A stretch of DNA of 64,000 nucleotides from contig NZ_JNZD01000003.1 of NCBI RefSeq assembly GCF_000725495.1, positions 310,001 to 374,000 on the forward strand. The letters run 5' to 3'. A program made the position numbers and the translations under genes. Source of the stretch: Streptomyces aureus (GTDB taxonomy: Bacteria; Actinomycetota; Actinomycetes; Streptomycetales; Streptomycetaceae). The number at the start of each line of letters is the position of its first letter. Position 1 is the first letter of the stretch. The notes beneath the pieces were generated by a model, which did no database searches, was not told the DNA's origin, and saw only the letters and a list, made by a program, of their open reading frames with translations. This document shows, piece by piece, positions 1-8,758 of the stretch.

Positions 1-2
1 TC

Positions 3-1829
3 GGCGGACCCGAACGAGTCGCCTGGAACGACCTCATGGAAGGCAGCGCGTACGACGACGTGCGCTCGCTCGAGGACAAGGTGCTCGCCGCGCGCCCCGG
101 GGCCAAGGCCCTGGACGCCGCTCCGGAGGCCACCTGGAGCATCGCGCACGAGCGGGTGAGCGACGGAATGCGCACGGTCGAGGCGGACGCGGGCCGCGAC
201 GCCGGAGACGCCGCGGACCCGCTCGGGCACGCGCTCTTCACCCCGGCAGGTGCCGCGGTCCTCTTCGGCCTCGGCGCCGTCATCGCCTCACTCATCATCT
301 CCGTACGCATCGGACGCGACCTCGTCGTGGAACTCGTGGCACTGCGCGACAGCGCCCTGGACATCGCCCGCCGCAAGCTCCCCTCGGCCATGAGCCGGCT
401 GCGCGCGGGCGAGGCCGTCGACGTGGACGACGAGGCCCCGCCGGGGAGGCCGTCCGACGACGAGACCGGACAGGTCGCCCAAGCGCTCAACACCGTGCAC
501 CGGGCCGCCCTGCACGCCGCCGTCGAACGCGCGGAACTGGCCGGCGGCATCTCCGGGGTCTTCGTGAACCTCGCCCGGCGCAGCCAGGTACTCGTGCACC
601 GCCAGCTGAATCTTTTGGACGCCATGGAGCGCAGGTCCGAGGACCCGGACGAGCTCAGCGACCTGTTCCGGCTCGACCACCTCACGACGCGGATGAGACG
701 TCACGCGGAGAGCCTCATCATCCTGTCCGGGGCCGCGCCCGGCCGAGCGTGGCGAAGGCCCGTCTCGCTCACGAACGTGGTCCGGGCGGCGGTCTCCGAA
801 ATCGAGGACTACGCGCGCGTGGAGGTACGGCAGCTGCCCGAGACGGCGGTGGCCGGCGCGGCGGTCGCCGACCTCACCCACCTCCTGGCGGAACTCGTCG
901 AGAACGCAGCCCAGTTCTCACCTCCGCACACCAGGGTCCGGATCACCGGTGAACCGGTCGCGAACGGCTACGCCATCGAGGTCGAGGACCGGGGACTGGG
1001 CATGGGCAAGGAGCGGATCGCCGAGGCCAACCTGCGCATCGAGCGGTCCGAGGCACTCGACCTGTACGACAGCGACCGGCTGGGTCTCTTCGTGGTGAGC
1101 AGACTTTCGGCCCGGCACGAAGTCAAGGTGCACCTGCAGCCTTCTCCTTACGGGGGCACGACCGCGGTCGTGCTGCTGCCCACGGCGCTGCTGCACGACG
1201 GCCCGGCGGAACGTTCCCCCCGCGAGGCCGAGGAGGACGGCACGCCGGACAGGGAGTACACGCGCGTACCGGACGTTCCGGAGCGCGACGCCGTCCAGGC
1301 CCTCGACCGGCGGCCCGCACTGGTTCTGCCGCGACCGAGGGCTGTGGCGGAAGGGTCTGGCGGACCCTCGGTGACCCCGCCATCGGTGGACGGGTCACGG
1401 GCGACACCGCCTCCGCCGGACGGCGCACGGGTCATGCCGCCCGCGGGGTACGGACCACGGGTCGTACCGCCACCGGAAGACGGCCCTCGGGTCGTACCGC
1501 CCCCGGCGGACGTTCCTCGGGAGACCGCGCCCCGGGGAGCCGTGCCGCTGCGGCTGCAGCCTGCCCAGGGGGACTCGCCGGGCACCGACGGACTTCCGCG
1601 CCGGGTCCGCCAGGCGAACCTCGCCCCCCAACTGCGCGAGCAGCGCGTGGAGGAGCCGACGGACCACCGGGCGTCCCCGGTGGACGACGAGCGCACACCC
1701 GAAGTCGTCCGCACACGTATGACCGCGTACCGGGCCGGCTGGACACGCGGCGGCGGCCGGCCACCCGGCGTCGGCGCACCCCCCGGCCCCCGAGCGGGCA
1801 GCGACAGCAGTGAAGGAGACCCCACATGA
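3..1829 (+). CDS. cvnA: Sensor histidine kinase of a conservon (CvnA), 5' partial
   Basis: The reading frame is open to the first base, so the true start and most of an extracytoplasmic sensing domain lie outside the window. In order there is the end of the sensor region, a membrane segment (about nt 220-310), a HAMP-like linker, a dimerisation stretch with DHLTTRMRRHAE, and a HATPase domain with N-box ELVENAAQFS and G-box DRGLGMG. A long proline-rich tail of ten-residue repeats follows. Conservon kinases sit at the membrane and work with a roadblock protein, a DUF742 protein and a small GTPase, much like a eukaryotic G-protein-coupled receptor complex. The stop overlaps the next start as ATGA (1826-1829), which indicates translational coupling. 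The phosphoryl-transfer activity of this family is not certain. Confidence 0.9.
   Translation, partial: GGPERVAWNDLMEGSAYDDVRSLEDKVLAARPGAKALDAAPEATWSIAHERVSDGMRTVEADAGRDAGDAADPLGHALFTPAGAAVLFGLGAVIASLIISVRIGRDLVVELVALRDSALDIARRKLPSAMSRLRAGEAVDVDDEAPPGRPSDDETGQVAQALNTVHRAALHAAVERAELAGGISGVFVNLARRSQVLVHRQLNLLDAMERRSEDPDELSDLFRLDHLTTRMRRHAESLIILSGAAPGRAWRRPVSLTNVVRAAVSEIEDYARVEVRQLPETAVAGAAVADLTHLLAELVENAAQFSPPHTRVRITGEPVANGYAIEVEDRGLGMGKERIAEANLRIERSEALDLYDSDRLGLFVVSRLSARHEVKVHLQPSPYGGTTAVVLLPTALLHDGPAERSPREAEEDGTPDREYTRVPDVPERDAVQALDRRPALVLPRPRAVAEGSGGPSVTPPSVDGSRATPPPPDGARVMPPAGYGPRVVPPPEDGPRVVPPPADVPRETAPRGAVPLRLQPAQGDSPGTDGLPRRVRQANLAPQLREQRVEEPTDHRASPVDDERTPEVVRTRMTAYRAGWTRGGGRPPGVGAPPGPRAGSDSSEGDPT
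1377..1526 (+). repeat. In-frame 30-nt tandem repeat, five units, in the CvnA tail
   Basis: Five consecutive ten-residue units of the form PPxxDGxRVx run through the C-terminal tail of the kinase. Their charge and proline content suggest a flexible linker rather than a folded domain. Unit divergence is moderate, so the expansion is not brand new. Confidence 0.75.
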
Positions 1830-2263
1830 TCCAGGACCCGAGTACGGGCAGCGCCCAGCGGTCCGGCGAACTCGACTGGCTGCTGGACGACATGGTCCTG
1901 CGGGTGACCGAGGTACGGCACGCCGTGGTGCTGTCGAACGACGGACTGGCGGTCGGCGCCTCGACCGGCCTGCGCCGCGAGGACGCCGAACACCTCGCGG
2001 CCGTCGCCTCCGGGTTCCACAGCCTGGCCAAGGGAGCCGGCCGCCACTTCGGCGCGGGCGGGGTCCGCCAGACGATGGTGGAGATGGACGAGGGCTTCCT
2101 GTTCGTGGCCGCGGCGGGGGACGGTTCGTGCCTCGCCGTGCTGACCGCCGTCACCGTCGACATCGGCCTCGTGGCGTACGAGATGGCGCTTCTGGTCCGG
2201 CGTGTCGGCGAGCACCTGCACGCCCCGCCCCGGTCCGCCGCACAGCCGCCCGCGGCGGGATGA
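1826..2263 (+). CDS. cvnB: Roadblock/LC7 domain protein (CvnB)
   Basis: A 145-residue single-domain roadblock/LC7 protein. The family pattern is clear: a helix with LDWLLDD, the conserved VVLSNDGL strand, GLRREDAEHLAA, and a C-terminal helix ending RRVGEHL. In conservons this protein is thought to act as a regulator or scaffold of the cognate small GTPase, probably as a dimer at the membrane with CvnA. Its start overlaps the kinase stop by four bases, so translation is coupled. It is closely similar across its whole length to the protein at 3660-4073, which points to a local duplication. Confidence 0.93.
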   Translation: MIQDPSTGSAQRSGELDWLLDDMVLRVTEVRHAVVLSNDGLAVGASTGLRREDAEHLAAVASGFHSLAKGAGRHFGAGGVRQTMVEMDEGFLFVAAAGDGSCLAVLTAVTVDIGLVAYEMALLVRRVGEHLHAPPRSAAQPPAAG

Positions 2264-2282
2264 CCGAGGACGGCCTGGAGAG

Positions 2283-2696
2283 ATGACCGAGGACGCACCG
2301 GGCACCCCGTCACGGCCCGGCAGCCAGTGGTACGACCTGGAGGCGGGCCCGCTCGTCCGCCCCTACGCGGTGACGGGCGGCCGTACCCAGGCCGGTCCGC
2401 CCGGGACGCGGTTCGACCTGATCGCCCTGGTCGCGCTCGACCGGACGGCACCGGAGACCGACGAGGACGATTCGCTCGGTCCCGAGCACCTGACCCTGGT
2501 GGAACTGTGCCGTGCCGAGACGCTGTCGGTCGCCGAACTGGCCGCGGGCACCGGTCTGCCCGTGGGCGTCGTCAGGGTGCTCCTGGGCGATCTCCTGGAG
2601 CGCGGCCGCGTCATCGTCCGCCGGCCGGTTCCGCCCGCGCATCTCCCCGACGAGCGGATCCTCCGTGAGGTCATCGAGGGCCTGAGGGCGCTCTAG
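2283..2696 (+). CDS. cvnC: DUF742 protein (CvnC)
   Basis: A 137-residue DUF742 protein. It opens with the family signature WYDLEAGPLVRPYAVTGGRT, and the C-terminal half looks like a winged helix (VAELAAGTGLPVGVVRVLLGDL). I chose the ATG at 2283, preceded by GGAGAG, because a longer frame would overlap cvnB heavily. DUF742 proteins are invariable members of conservons and may dock the GTPase or bind DNA; their biochemical role is not established. It lies 19 nt after cvnB. Unlike most conservons, the GTPase gene does not overlap its stop. Confidence 0.9.
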   Translation: MTEDAPGTPSRPGSQWYDLEAGPLVRPYAVTGGRTQAGPPGTRFDLIALVALDRTAPETDEDDSLGPEHLTLVELCRAETLSVAELAAGTGLPVGVVRVLLGDLLERGRVIVRRPVPPAHLPDERILREVIEGLRAL

Positions 2697-2890
2697 GTGA
2701 TCCACGACGGTCGGTCTCGTGATCCTTCGTGCTCACTTTCGGGTGCGGACCGGAGGCGCTCCGGCCGTGATGGGTCATATGCGGTCCAACCCGGCCCGAC
2801 GGCACCGTGGTTGTCATGATGCTGGCTTCCCCCACCCGAACCGACGCACCGACGGCCGGCGTTCGCCGGCACTTTCGAGAGAAGTGATCG

Positions 2891-3496
2891 ATGGTCTCCG
2901 AGAACTCCGACGCCACGGGTGGCGACCAGACCGCCCTGGCCCTGAAGATCCTGGTCGCCGGAGGGTTCGGCGTCGGGAAGACCACGCTGGTGGGCGCGGT
3001 CAGCGAGATCCGGCCGCTGCGCACCGAGGAACTGCTGAGCGAGGCCGGCCGGCCGGTCGACGACACCGACGGCGTGGGTCAGAAGATCACCACGACCGTG
3101 GCGATGGACTTCGGACGCATCACCATCCGTTCCGGGCTCTCGCTCTATCTCTTCGGCACTCCCGGCCAGGACCGCTTCTGGTTCTTGTGGGACGAGTTGT
3201 CCACGGGCGCACTCGGTGCCGTCGTCCTCGCCGACACCCGACGGCTCGAGGACTGCTTCCCGGCCGTGGACTACTTCGAGCACCGCCGGATTCCTTTCGT
3301 GGTGGCCGTCAACTGCTTCCCGGACGCCCGCACGTACGGGGCTCCGGACGTCTCCCACGCCCTCGACCTCGACCCGGGGACGCCGGTCGTCCTCTGCGAC
3401 GCCCGCGACCGCGACTCCGGCAAGGAGGTGCTGATCCGGCTCGTCGAGTACGCCGGGCGAGTTCACACCGCCCGGTTGCTCGAATCCGTCAGCTGA
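2891..3496 (+). CDS. cvnD: Small GTP-binding protein of the conservon (CvnD)
   Basis: A 201-residue Ras-like ATP/GTP-binding protein. The P-loop GGFGVGKT occupies residues 24-31 and a switch-II-like segment reads FGTPGQDRFW. The guanine-specificity motif is replaced by VNCFPDA, as is common in CvnD proteins. It is the output or switch component of the conservon, controlled by CvnA and CvnB. The start is the ATG at 2891 behind AGAGAAG. A 194-nt gap containing a small GC-rich hairpin (2750-2764) separates it from cvnC, so here it may be transcribed independently. Confidence 0.92.
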   Translation: MVSENSDATGGDQTALALKILVAGGFGVGKTTLVGAVSEIRPLRTEELLSEAGRPVDDTDGVGQKITTTVAMDFGRITIRSGLSLYLFGTPGQDRFWFLWDELSTGALGAVVLADTRRLEDCFPAVDYFEHRRIPFVVAVNCFPDARTYGAPDVSHALDLDPGTPVVLCDARDRDSGKEVLIRLVEYAGRVHTARLLESVS

Positions 3497-3659
3497 CGCA
3501 GGCACCATCCGCGGCGGACTCCGCGACGCCCCCGCACCTGCCTGTCGGCCATCTTCTCTGCCATGCCACCCGTCCTCCTTGCCCGGACGGCGGCTGTGGG
3601 GAAGGCTTGCTGGTCGAATCCTCCGGCCAGGGGGGAACAGCACACGGGGAGACCGGATC

Positions 3660-4073
3660 ATGGAACAGAACACGGGACTCGGCTGGTTGCTGGACGACCT
3701 CACCGAGCGCGTCGAGCACGTTCGGCACGCGCTGGTGCTGTCCAACGACGGGCTGGTGACGGGCGCGAGCACGGGACTGCGCCGCGAGGATGCGGAACAC
3801 CTCGCTGCGGTGTCGTCGGGACTGCACAGTCTGGCGAAGGGCTCCGGCCGGCATTTCGGCGCCGGGCAGGTACGGCAGACGATGGTCGAGTTCGACGACG
3901 CGGTCCTCTTTGTCACTGCGGCCGGATCGGGAAGCTGTCTGTCCGTCCTCAGCGGGGCGGAGGCGGACATCGGCCAGGTCGCCTACGAGATGACGCTGCT
4001 GGTGAACCGCGTCGGTGAACACCTTCGCGTGGACGCGCGGCAACCGGAAGGCAAGCCCGTTTCGGACTTCTGA
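3660..4073 (+). CDS. Second roadblock/LC7 protein beside the conservon
   Basis: A 137-residue roadblock/LC7 protein, nearly collinear with CvnB at 1826-2263: both share VLSNDGL, GASTGLRREDAEHLAAV and RHFGAGxVRQTMVE. The start is the ATG at 3660, preceded by GGGGAGA. It probably regulates the CvnD GTPase in place of, or together with, CvnB, perhaps as a heterodimer. It follows cvnD by 163 nt on the same strand. A roadblock gene downstream of the GTPase is an addition to the usual four-gene set. Confidence 0.9.
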   Translation: MEQNTGLGWLLDDLTERVEHVRHALVLSNDGLVTGASTGLRREDAEHLAAVSSGLHSLAKGSGRHFGAGQVRQTMVEFDDAVLFVTAAGSGSCLSVLSGAEADIGQVAYEMTLLVNRVGEHLRVDARQPEGKPVSDF

Positions 4074-4209
4074 CCCGCTCCACCTGCTGACACGTCACCG
4101 CGGCCGAGGTTATCCACAGGCTCCCCGCGATGTCGGACATGCCCGATACGGTTTTTCCCGAGGCGAGCGCACACCGGCGCGAGCCCTCGACACCACAGGG
4201 GAGACCGTC

Positions 4210-5277
4210 ATGTCCGGGACGACGATCACGCGGGCCGCCACTTGTTCGCTCAGTCGGGCCGCACGGGAACTGGAGCTGAGGCGCGGCGAGTTCGGCCTCG
4301 CCCTGCACCTCGGCTGTGTGCGCTCGGTTCCCGACGAGGGGGGTGGAGGACGCCGGATCACCCGCGAGGAGATCGACCGGGTGCGAGCCGAAGCCGGCTT
4401 CCCCGAAACGCTGCGGGAGCGGGTGAAGGCCATCGGCACCACGGAGGGCGCCGCGCTGATGGGCATCACCACCACCCGGTTCACCCGCCTCGCCCGTCTG
4501 GGACTGGTGGTGCCGGTCAAGTTCTATCTGAACCGCTATCGGGTCGTCGTCTGGCTCTACCTCGCCGAGGAGCTGCGGCGGTTCGCGACCGACGAGCAGA
4601 ACGCGCCGCTGCTGAGCGGCCGGACGCCCGAAGGCCTCCGGGACCGGCTGGACGAAGGTCTCGACCTTCGTCCGCGCAACTGGCGTGGCCGTCACCTGGG
4701 GTTCCTGCTGCGGCAGACCGAGGATCCCTGGGCCCGTGCCGCGGTGGTCGCGTCCCTGCTCGACCCGATTCAGGTGGCCGAGGTCGTCGAGGACCCCTAC
4801 GAACGCGCCCATCTCGACCGCCTTCGACCCGCGCCCGTCTCGCAGGCAGCGCCGGACTCACCCGGAGCCCGGATCGCCGAACGCATCACGACGGCGGACG
4901 ACCCGGACGAGATCGGCTGGCTCAGGTCGGACCTGGGGCAGAGCGTTCTGGAGGCCAGGCAGGACCGTCCCGCACCCCGCCCGGAACCGGCGCCTTCGGT
5001 CGACCCGGCTCCTGCCCGGACCCCCGCGTCCGCGGTGTCGAGGGCCCGCCCGGCAGGGCCTCCTCGGCCGGCAGAACGGAACGCGACGGGCCGGAGTCCG
5101 CGCGCAGCACGAACAGGCTGCGCCGCCGAGGACGTCCCGCTCACGCAGTCGAGGTCCCCGCGCTCAGGGAGGCTGCTCGCCTGGCTGCGCCGGAGGAACC
5201 CCCACGACTCCGCCTACAGGGCCCTGAACAGTCCCTCCTGTACGACCGAGACGAGCAGGCGGCCCTCGAGGTCGTAG
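4210..5277 (+). CDS. DUF6397 family protein with a helix-turn-helix region
   Basis: A 355-residue protein that I assign to the Streptomyces DUF6397 family. The N-terminal half (residues about 10-200) contains a MerR-like HTH-style segment (GAALMGITTTRFTRLARLG) that could bind DNA. The C-terminal third is proline- and arginine-rich and ends with a basic patch. The ATG at 4210 lies behind CACAGGGGAGACC, a good ribosome binding site. Its 3' end overlaps the convergent thioesterase gene by 64 nt. Function is unknown; a regulatory role is inference from the HTH alone. Confidence 0.75.
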   Translation: MSGTTITRAATCSLSRAARELELRRGEFGLALHLGCVRSVPDEGGGGRRITREEIDRVRAEAGFPETLRERVKAIGTTEGAALMGITTTRFTRLARLGLVVPVKFYLNRYRVVVWLYLAEELRRFATDEQNAPLLSGRTPEGLRDRLDEGLDLRPRNWRGRHLGFLLRQTEDPWARAAVVASLLDPIQVAEVVEDPYERAHLDRLRPAPVSQAAPDSPGARIAERITTADDPDEIGWLRSDLGQSVLEARQDRPAPRPEPAPSVDPAPARTPASAVSRARPAGPPRPAERNATGRSPRAARTGCAAEDVPLTQSRSPRSGRLLAWLRRRNPHDSAYRALNSPSCTTETSRRPSRS

Positions 5278-6080
5278 ATGCGTCCGCGGGCCAGACCACG
5301 GCCACCCGTCGCGACAGGGGACTCCTGGTCGTAGAGGAACCACTCGTCCGCGCGGAACGGCCGGTGGAACCACATCGCGTGGTCCAGCGACGCCATGTCG
5401 AAGCCGCGCGGCCCCCACAGCGGCTCCACCGGAATGCGGACGGCGTCCAGGAGGGTCATGTCGCTCGCGTAGGTGAGAGCGCACGTGTGCACCAGCGGGT
5501 CGTCACCCAGAGGTCCGACGGCGCGCATCCACACCGCGCTGCGCGGCTCGGCGCCCTTTGTCTCCTCGGGCGTCCAGCGCAGCCGGTCCACGTAGCGGAT
5601 GTCGAACGGCTGGCGCCGCGCCATGCGCTCCAGCGTTTCCGGCAAAGAACCCAGATGCTCCTTGATCTCCTGCGTCACCGTTGGCAGGGACTCGGGGTCC
5701 GGCACCTCGCGGGCCGGCGGCAACTGGTGCTCGAAGCTTCCTTCCTCGGGCTTGTGAAAGGAGGCGGTCAGATTGAAGATCGTGCGGCCCTGCTGCACCG
5801 CGGTGACCCGACGTGTGGTGAACGACCGGCCGTCCCGCACCCGTTCGACCTGGTACACGATCGGGACGCCCGGCCGTCCCGGACGCAGGAAGTACGCGTG
5901 CAGGGAGTGCACGGGCCGGTCGCCCTCGGTGGTGCGGCCGGCGGCGACCAGAGCCTGTCCCGCCACCTGGCCGCCGAAGACCCGCTGCAGCGACTCCTCC
6001 GGGCTGCGGCCGCGAAAGATGTTGACCTCGATCTGCTCCAGGTCGAGCAGGTCGACGAGCCTTTCGGCCGGGTTCGTCAT
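5214..6080 (-). CDS. tesB: Acyl-CoA thioesterase II
   Basis: A 288-residue protein of the usual TesB length (about 286). It has two hot-dog halves: FGGQVAGQALVAAGRT and HSLHAYFLRPG in the first, and SLDHAMWFHRPF with the conserved Asp in the second. It hydrolyses medium- and long-chain acyl-CoA to free acid and CoA in the cytoplasm. The ATG at 6080 begins MTNPAERLVDLLDL. It lies 19 nt downstream of the helicase gene on the same strand, so the two are probably cotranscribed. Confidence 0.93.
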   Translation of the reverse strand: MTNPAERLVDLLDLEQIEVNIFRGRSPEESLQRVFGGQVAGQALVAAGRTTEGDRPVHSLHAYFLRPGRPGVPIVYQVERVRDGRSFTTRRVTAVQQGRTIFNLTASFHKPEEGSFEHQLPPAREVPDPESLPTVTQEIKEHLGSLPETLERMARRQPFDIRYVDRLRWTPEETKGAEPRSAVWMRAVGPLGDDPLVHTCALTYASDMTLLDAVRIPVEPLWGPRGFDMASLDHAMWFHRPFRADEWFLYDQESPVATGGRGLARGRIYDLEGRLLVSVVQEGLFRAL

Positions 6081-6099
6081 CGGTGGGATTCTCCTGTGC

Positions 6100-8613
6100 T
6101 CAGAGCTGTCCGACATCGGTGACCTTGACGATGGCACGGCCCTCGGCGTCCGAGGCCGTGAGGTCGACCTCCGCGCTGATGCCCCAGTCGTGGTCGCCGT
6201 TCGGGTCCGCGAAGGTCTGACGGACGCGCCACAGGCCGTTCTGGGGCTCCTCCACGATCGAGAGCAGCTTGGGGCCACGGGCGTCGGGGCCGGTCCCCAG
6301 GTCCTCGTACTCGTCCCAGTACTTGTCCATCGCCTCGCCCCAGGCGTCGGCGTCCCAGCCGGACTCGCCGTCCATCTCGCCGAGCTCGTCGACGTTGTCC
6401 AGGGCGGCCAGCTCGACCCTGCGGAACATCGCGTTGCGGACGAGGACGCGGAAGGCGCGGGCGTTGGAGGTGACCGGCTTGACCTGGTCGGCCTTCTCCT
6501 GGGCCTCCTCCGCCGTCATCACCTCGGGGTTGGCGAGCTGCTCCCACTCGTCGAGAAGGCTGGAGTCGACCTGTCGCACCATCTCGCCCAGCCAGGCGAT
6601 CAGGTCCTCCAGGTCCTCGGACTTGAGGTCGTCCGGCACGGTGTGCTCCAGGGCCTTGTAGGCACTGGCCAGGTAGCGCAGGACGATGCCCTCGGTGCGG
6701 GCGAGCTCGTAGAAGGAGACGAACTCGGTGAAGGACATGGCACGTTCGTACATGTCGCGGATGACCGACTTCGGCGACAGCGGGTGGTCGCCGACCCACG
6801 GGTGGCTCTTGCGGTAGGTGTTGTACGCGTGGAAGAGCAGTTCTTCCAGCGGCTTGGGGTACGTCACCTCCTGGAGCCGCTCCATGCGCTCCTCGTACTC
6901 CACGCCGTCGGACTTCATCGCGGCCACGGCCTCGCCCCGGGCCTTGTTCTGCTGGGCCGCGAGGATCTGCCGCGGTTCGTCCAGCGTGGACTCCACGACG
7001 GACACCATGTCCAGCGCGTAAGACGGGGATTCGGGGTCCAGCAGGTCGAACGCGGCGAGCGCGAACGTGGACAGGGGCTGGTTGAGCGCGAAGTCCTGCT
7101 GGAGGTCGACGGTCAGCCGCACGATGCGGCCCGTCGGGTCGGGCTCGTCGAGCTTCTCCACGATGCCGCCGTCGAGGAGCGAGCGGTAAATGGCGATGGC
7201 CCGGCGGATGTGCCGCAGCTGCTGCTTGCGCGGCTCGTGGTTGTCCTCCAGCAGATGCCGCATCGCGTCGAAGGCGTTGCCGGGCCGGGCGATCACCGAG
7301 AGCAGCATCGTGTGCGTCACGCGGAAACGCGAGGTCAGCGGCTCGGGGTCGGAGGCGATCAGCTTCTCGAAGGTGCTGTCCGTCCAGCCGACGAAGCCCT
7401 CGGGCGCCTTCTTGCGCACCACCTTGCGGCGCTTCTTCGGGTCGTCGCCCGCCTTGGCGAGCGACTTCTCGTTCTCGATGACGTGCTCGGGGGCCTGGGC
7501 GACGACGTAGCCCGCCGTGTCGAAGCCCGCGCGCCCGGCCCGGCCGGCGATCTGGTGGAACTCGCGGGCGCGCAGGGTGCGCACCCGGGTTCCGTCGTAC
7601 TTCGTCAGCGCGGTGAACAGCACCGTGCGGATGGGGACGTTGACACCGACACCGAGGGTGTCCGTGCCGCAGATGACCTTCAGGAGACCGGCCTGCGCCA
7701 GCTTCTCCACCAGGCGCCGGTACTTGGGCAGCATGCCGGCGTGGTGCACACCGATTCCGTGCCGTACGTAACGGGAGAGGTTGCGGCCGAACTTGGTGGT
7801 GAACCGGAAGTTGCCGATGAGCTCGGCGATCTGGTCCTTCTCCTCGCGCGTGCACATGTTGATGCTCATCAGCGCCTGCGCCCGCTCCACGGCCTGCGCC
7901 TGGGTGAAGTGCACGATGTACACCGGGGCCTGCTTGGTGGCGAGCAGTTCGGTGAGCGTCTCCGTCAGCGGAGTGAGCACGTACTCGTAGGAGAGGGGGA
8001 CGGGCCGGGTCGCCGAGCGGACCACCGCCGTGGGGCGGCCGGTGCGGCGCGTGAGGTCCTTCTCGAACATCGAGACGTCGCCGAGCGTCGCCGACATCAG
8101 GATGAACTGCGCCTGCGGAAGTTCCAGGATCGGGATCTGCCAGGCCCAGCCGCGGTCGCCCTCGGCGTAGAAGTGGAACTCGTCCATGACGACCTGACCG
8201 ACGTCGGCGTGCTTGCCGTCGCGCAGCGCGATGGACGCGAGGACCTCGGCGGTGCAGCAGATCACGGGAGCGTCGGCGTTCACGGAGGCGTCGCCGGTGA
8301 GCATGCCGACGTTCTCGGTGCCGAACATCTTGCACAGCTCGAAGAACTTCTCCGAGACGAGCGCCTTGATCGGCGCCGTGTAGAAGGTGACCTCGTCCCG
8401 GGCCAGCGCCGCGAAGTGCGCAGCCGCGGCGATCATGCTCTTGCCGGAGCCGGTGGGCGTCGAGACGATCACGTTCGCACCCGACACCACCTCGATCAGC
8501 GCCTCCTCCTGGTGGGGGTAGAGCGTGATGCCGCGCTCCCCGGCCCACGACTCGAAGGCTTCGTAGAGGGCGTCGGGGTCTGTGGTCTGCGGCAGCTGAT
8601 CGATGAGGGTCAC
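6100..8613 (-). CDS. Ski2-like DEAD/DEAH-box RNA helicase with DUF3516 domain
   Basis: An 837-residue superfamily 2 helicase. Motif I is STPTGSGKS (about residue 50), motif II is the unusual DEFH, motif III is MSATLGD, and motif VI lies in HQIAGRAGRAG. The C-terminal 300 residues match the DUF3516 region of actinobacterial helicases. It probably unwinds structured RNA in ribosome assembly or RNA decay; the exact substrate is not known. I chose the GTG at 8613 because upstream codons would run into the divergent gene at 8759. tesB follows directly. Confidence 0.9.
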   Translation of the reverse strand: MTLIDQLPQTTDPDALYEAFESWAGERGITLYPHQEEALIEVVSGANVIVSTPTGSGKSMIAAAAHFAALARDEVTFYTAPIKALVSEKFFELCKMFGTENVGMLTGDASVNADAPVICCTAEVLASIALRDGKHADVGQVVMDEFHFYAEGDRGWAWQIPILELPQAQFILMSATLGDVSMFEKDLTRRTGRPTAVVRSATRPVPLSYEYVLTPLTETLTELLATKQAPVYIVHFTQAQAVERAQALMSINMCTREEKDQIAELIGNFRFTTKFGRNLSRYVRHGIGVHHAGMLPKYRRLVEKLAQAGLLKVICGTDTLGVGVNVPIRTVLFTALTKYDGTRVRTLRAREFHQIAGRAGRAGFDTAGYVVAQAPEHVIENEKSLAKAGDDPKKRRKVVRKKAPEGFVGWTDSTFEKLIASDPEPLTSRFRVTHTMLLSVIARPGNAFDAMRHLLEDNHEPRKQQLRHIRRAIAIYRSLLDGGIVEKLDEPDPTGRIVRLTVDLQQDFALNQPLSTFALAAFDLLDPESPSYALDMVSVVESTLDEPRQILAAQQNKARGEAVAAMKSDGVEYEERMERLQEVTYPKPLEELLFHAYNTYRKSHPWVGDHPLSPKSVIRDMYERAMSFTEFVSFYELARTEGIVLRYLASAYKALEHTVPDDLKSEDLEDLIAWLGEMVRQVDSSLLDEWEQLANPEVMTAEEAQEKADQVKPVTSNARAFRVLVRNAMFRRVELAALDNVDELGEMDGESGWDADAWGEAMDKYWDEYEDLGTGPDARGPKLLSIVEEPQNGLWRVRQTFADPNGDHDWGISAEVDLTASDAEGRAIVKVTDVGQL

Positions 8614-8758
8614 GCCCCCATCTTGCCTGTCGATACACGTGATGGGGGAATCGGATGTTCGGGGAAAGATCACGACCGCTACGCTGTGGCGCCGGTGACG
8701 CGTCAGCGGGCACGGGCAACTGGACAGCGTTACAAGAGAAATGGGGCGGGGAACGGCC

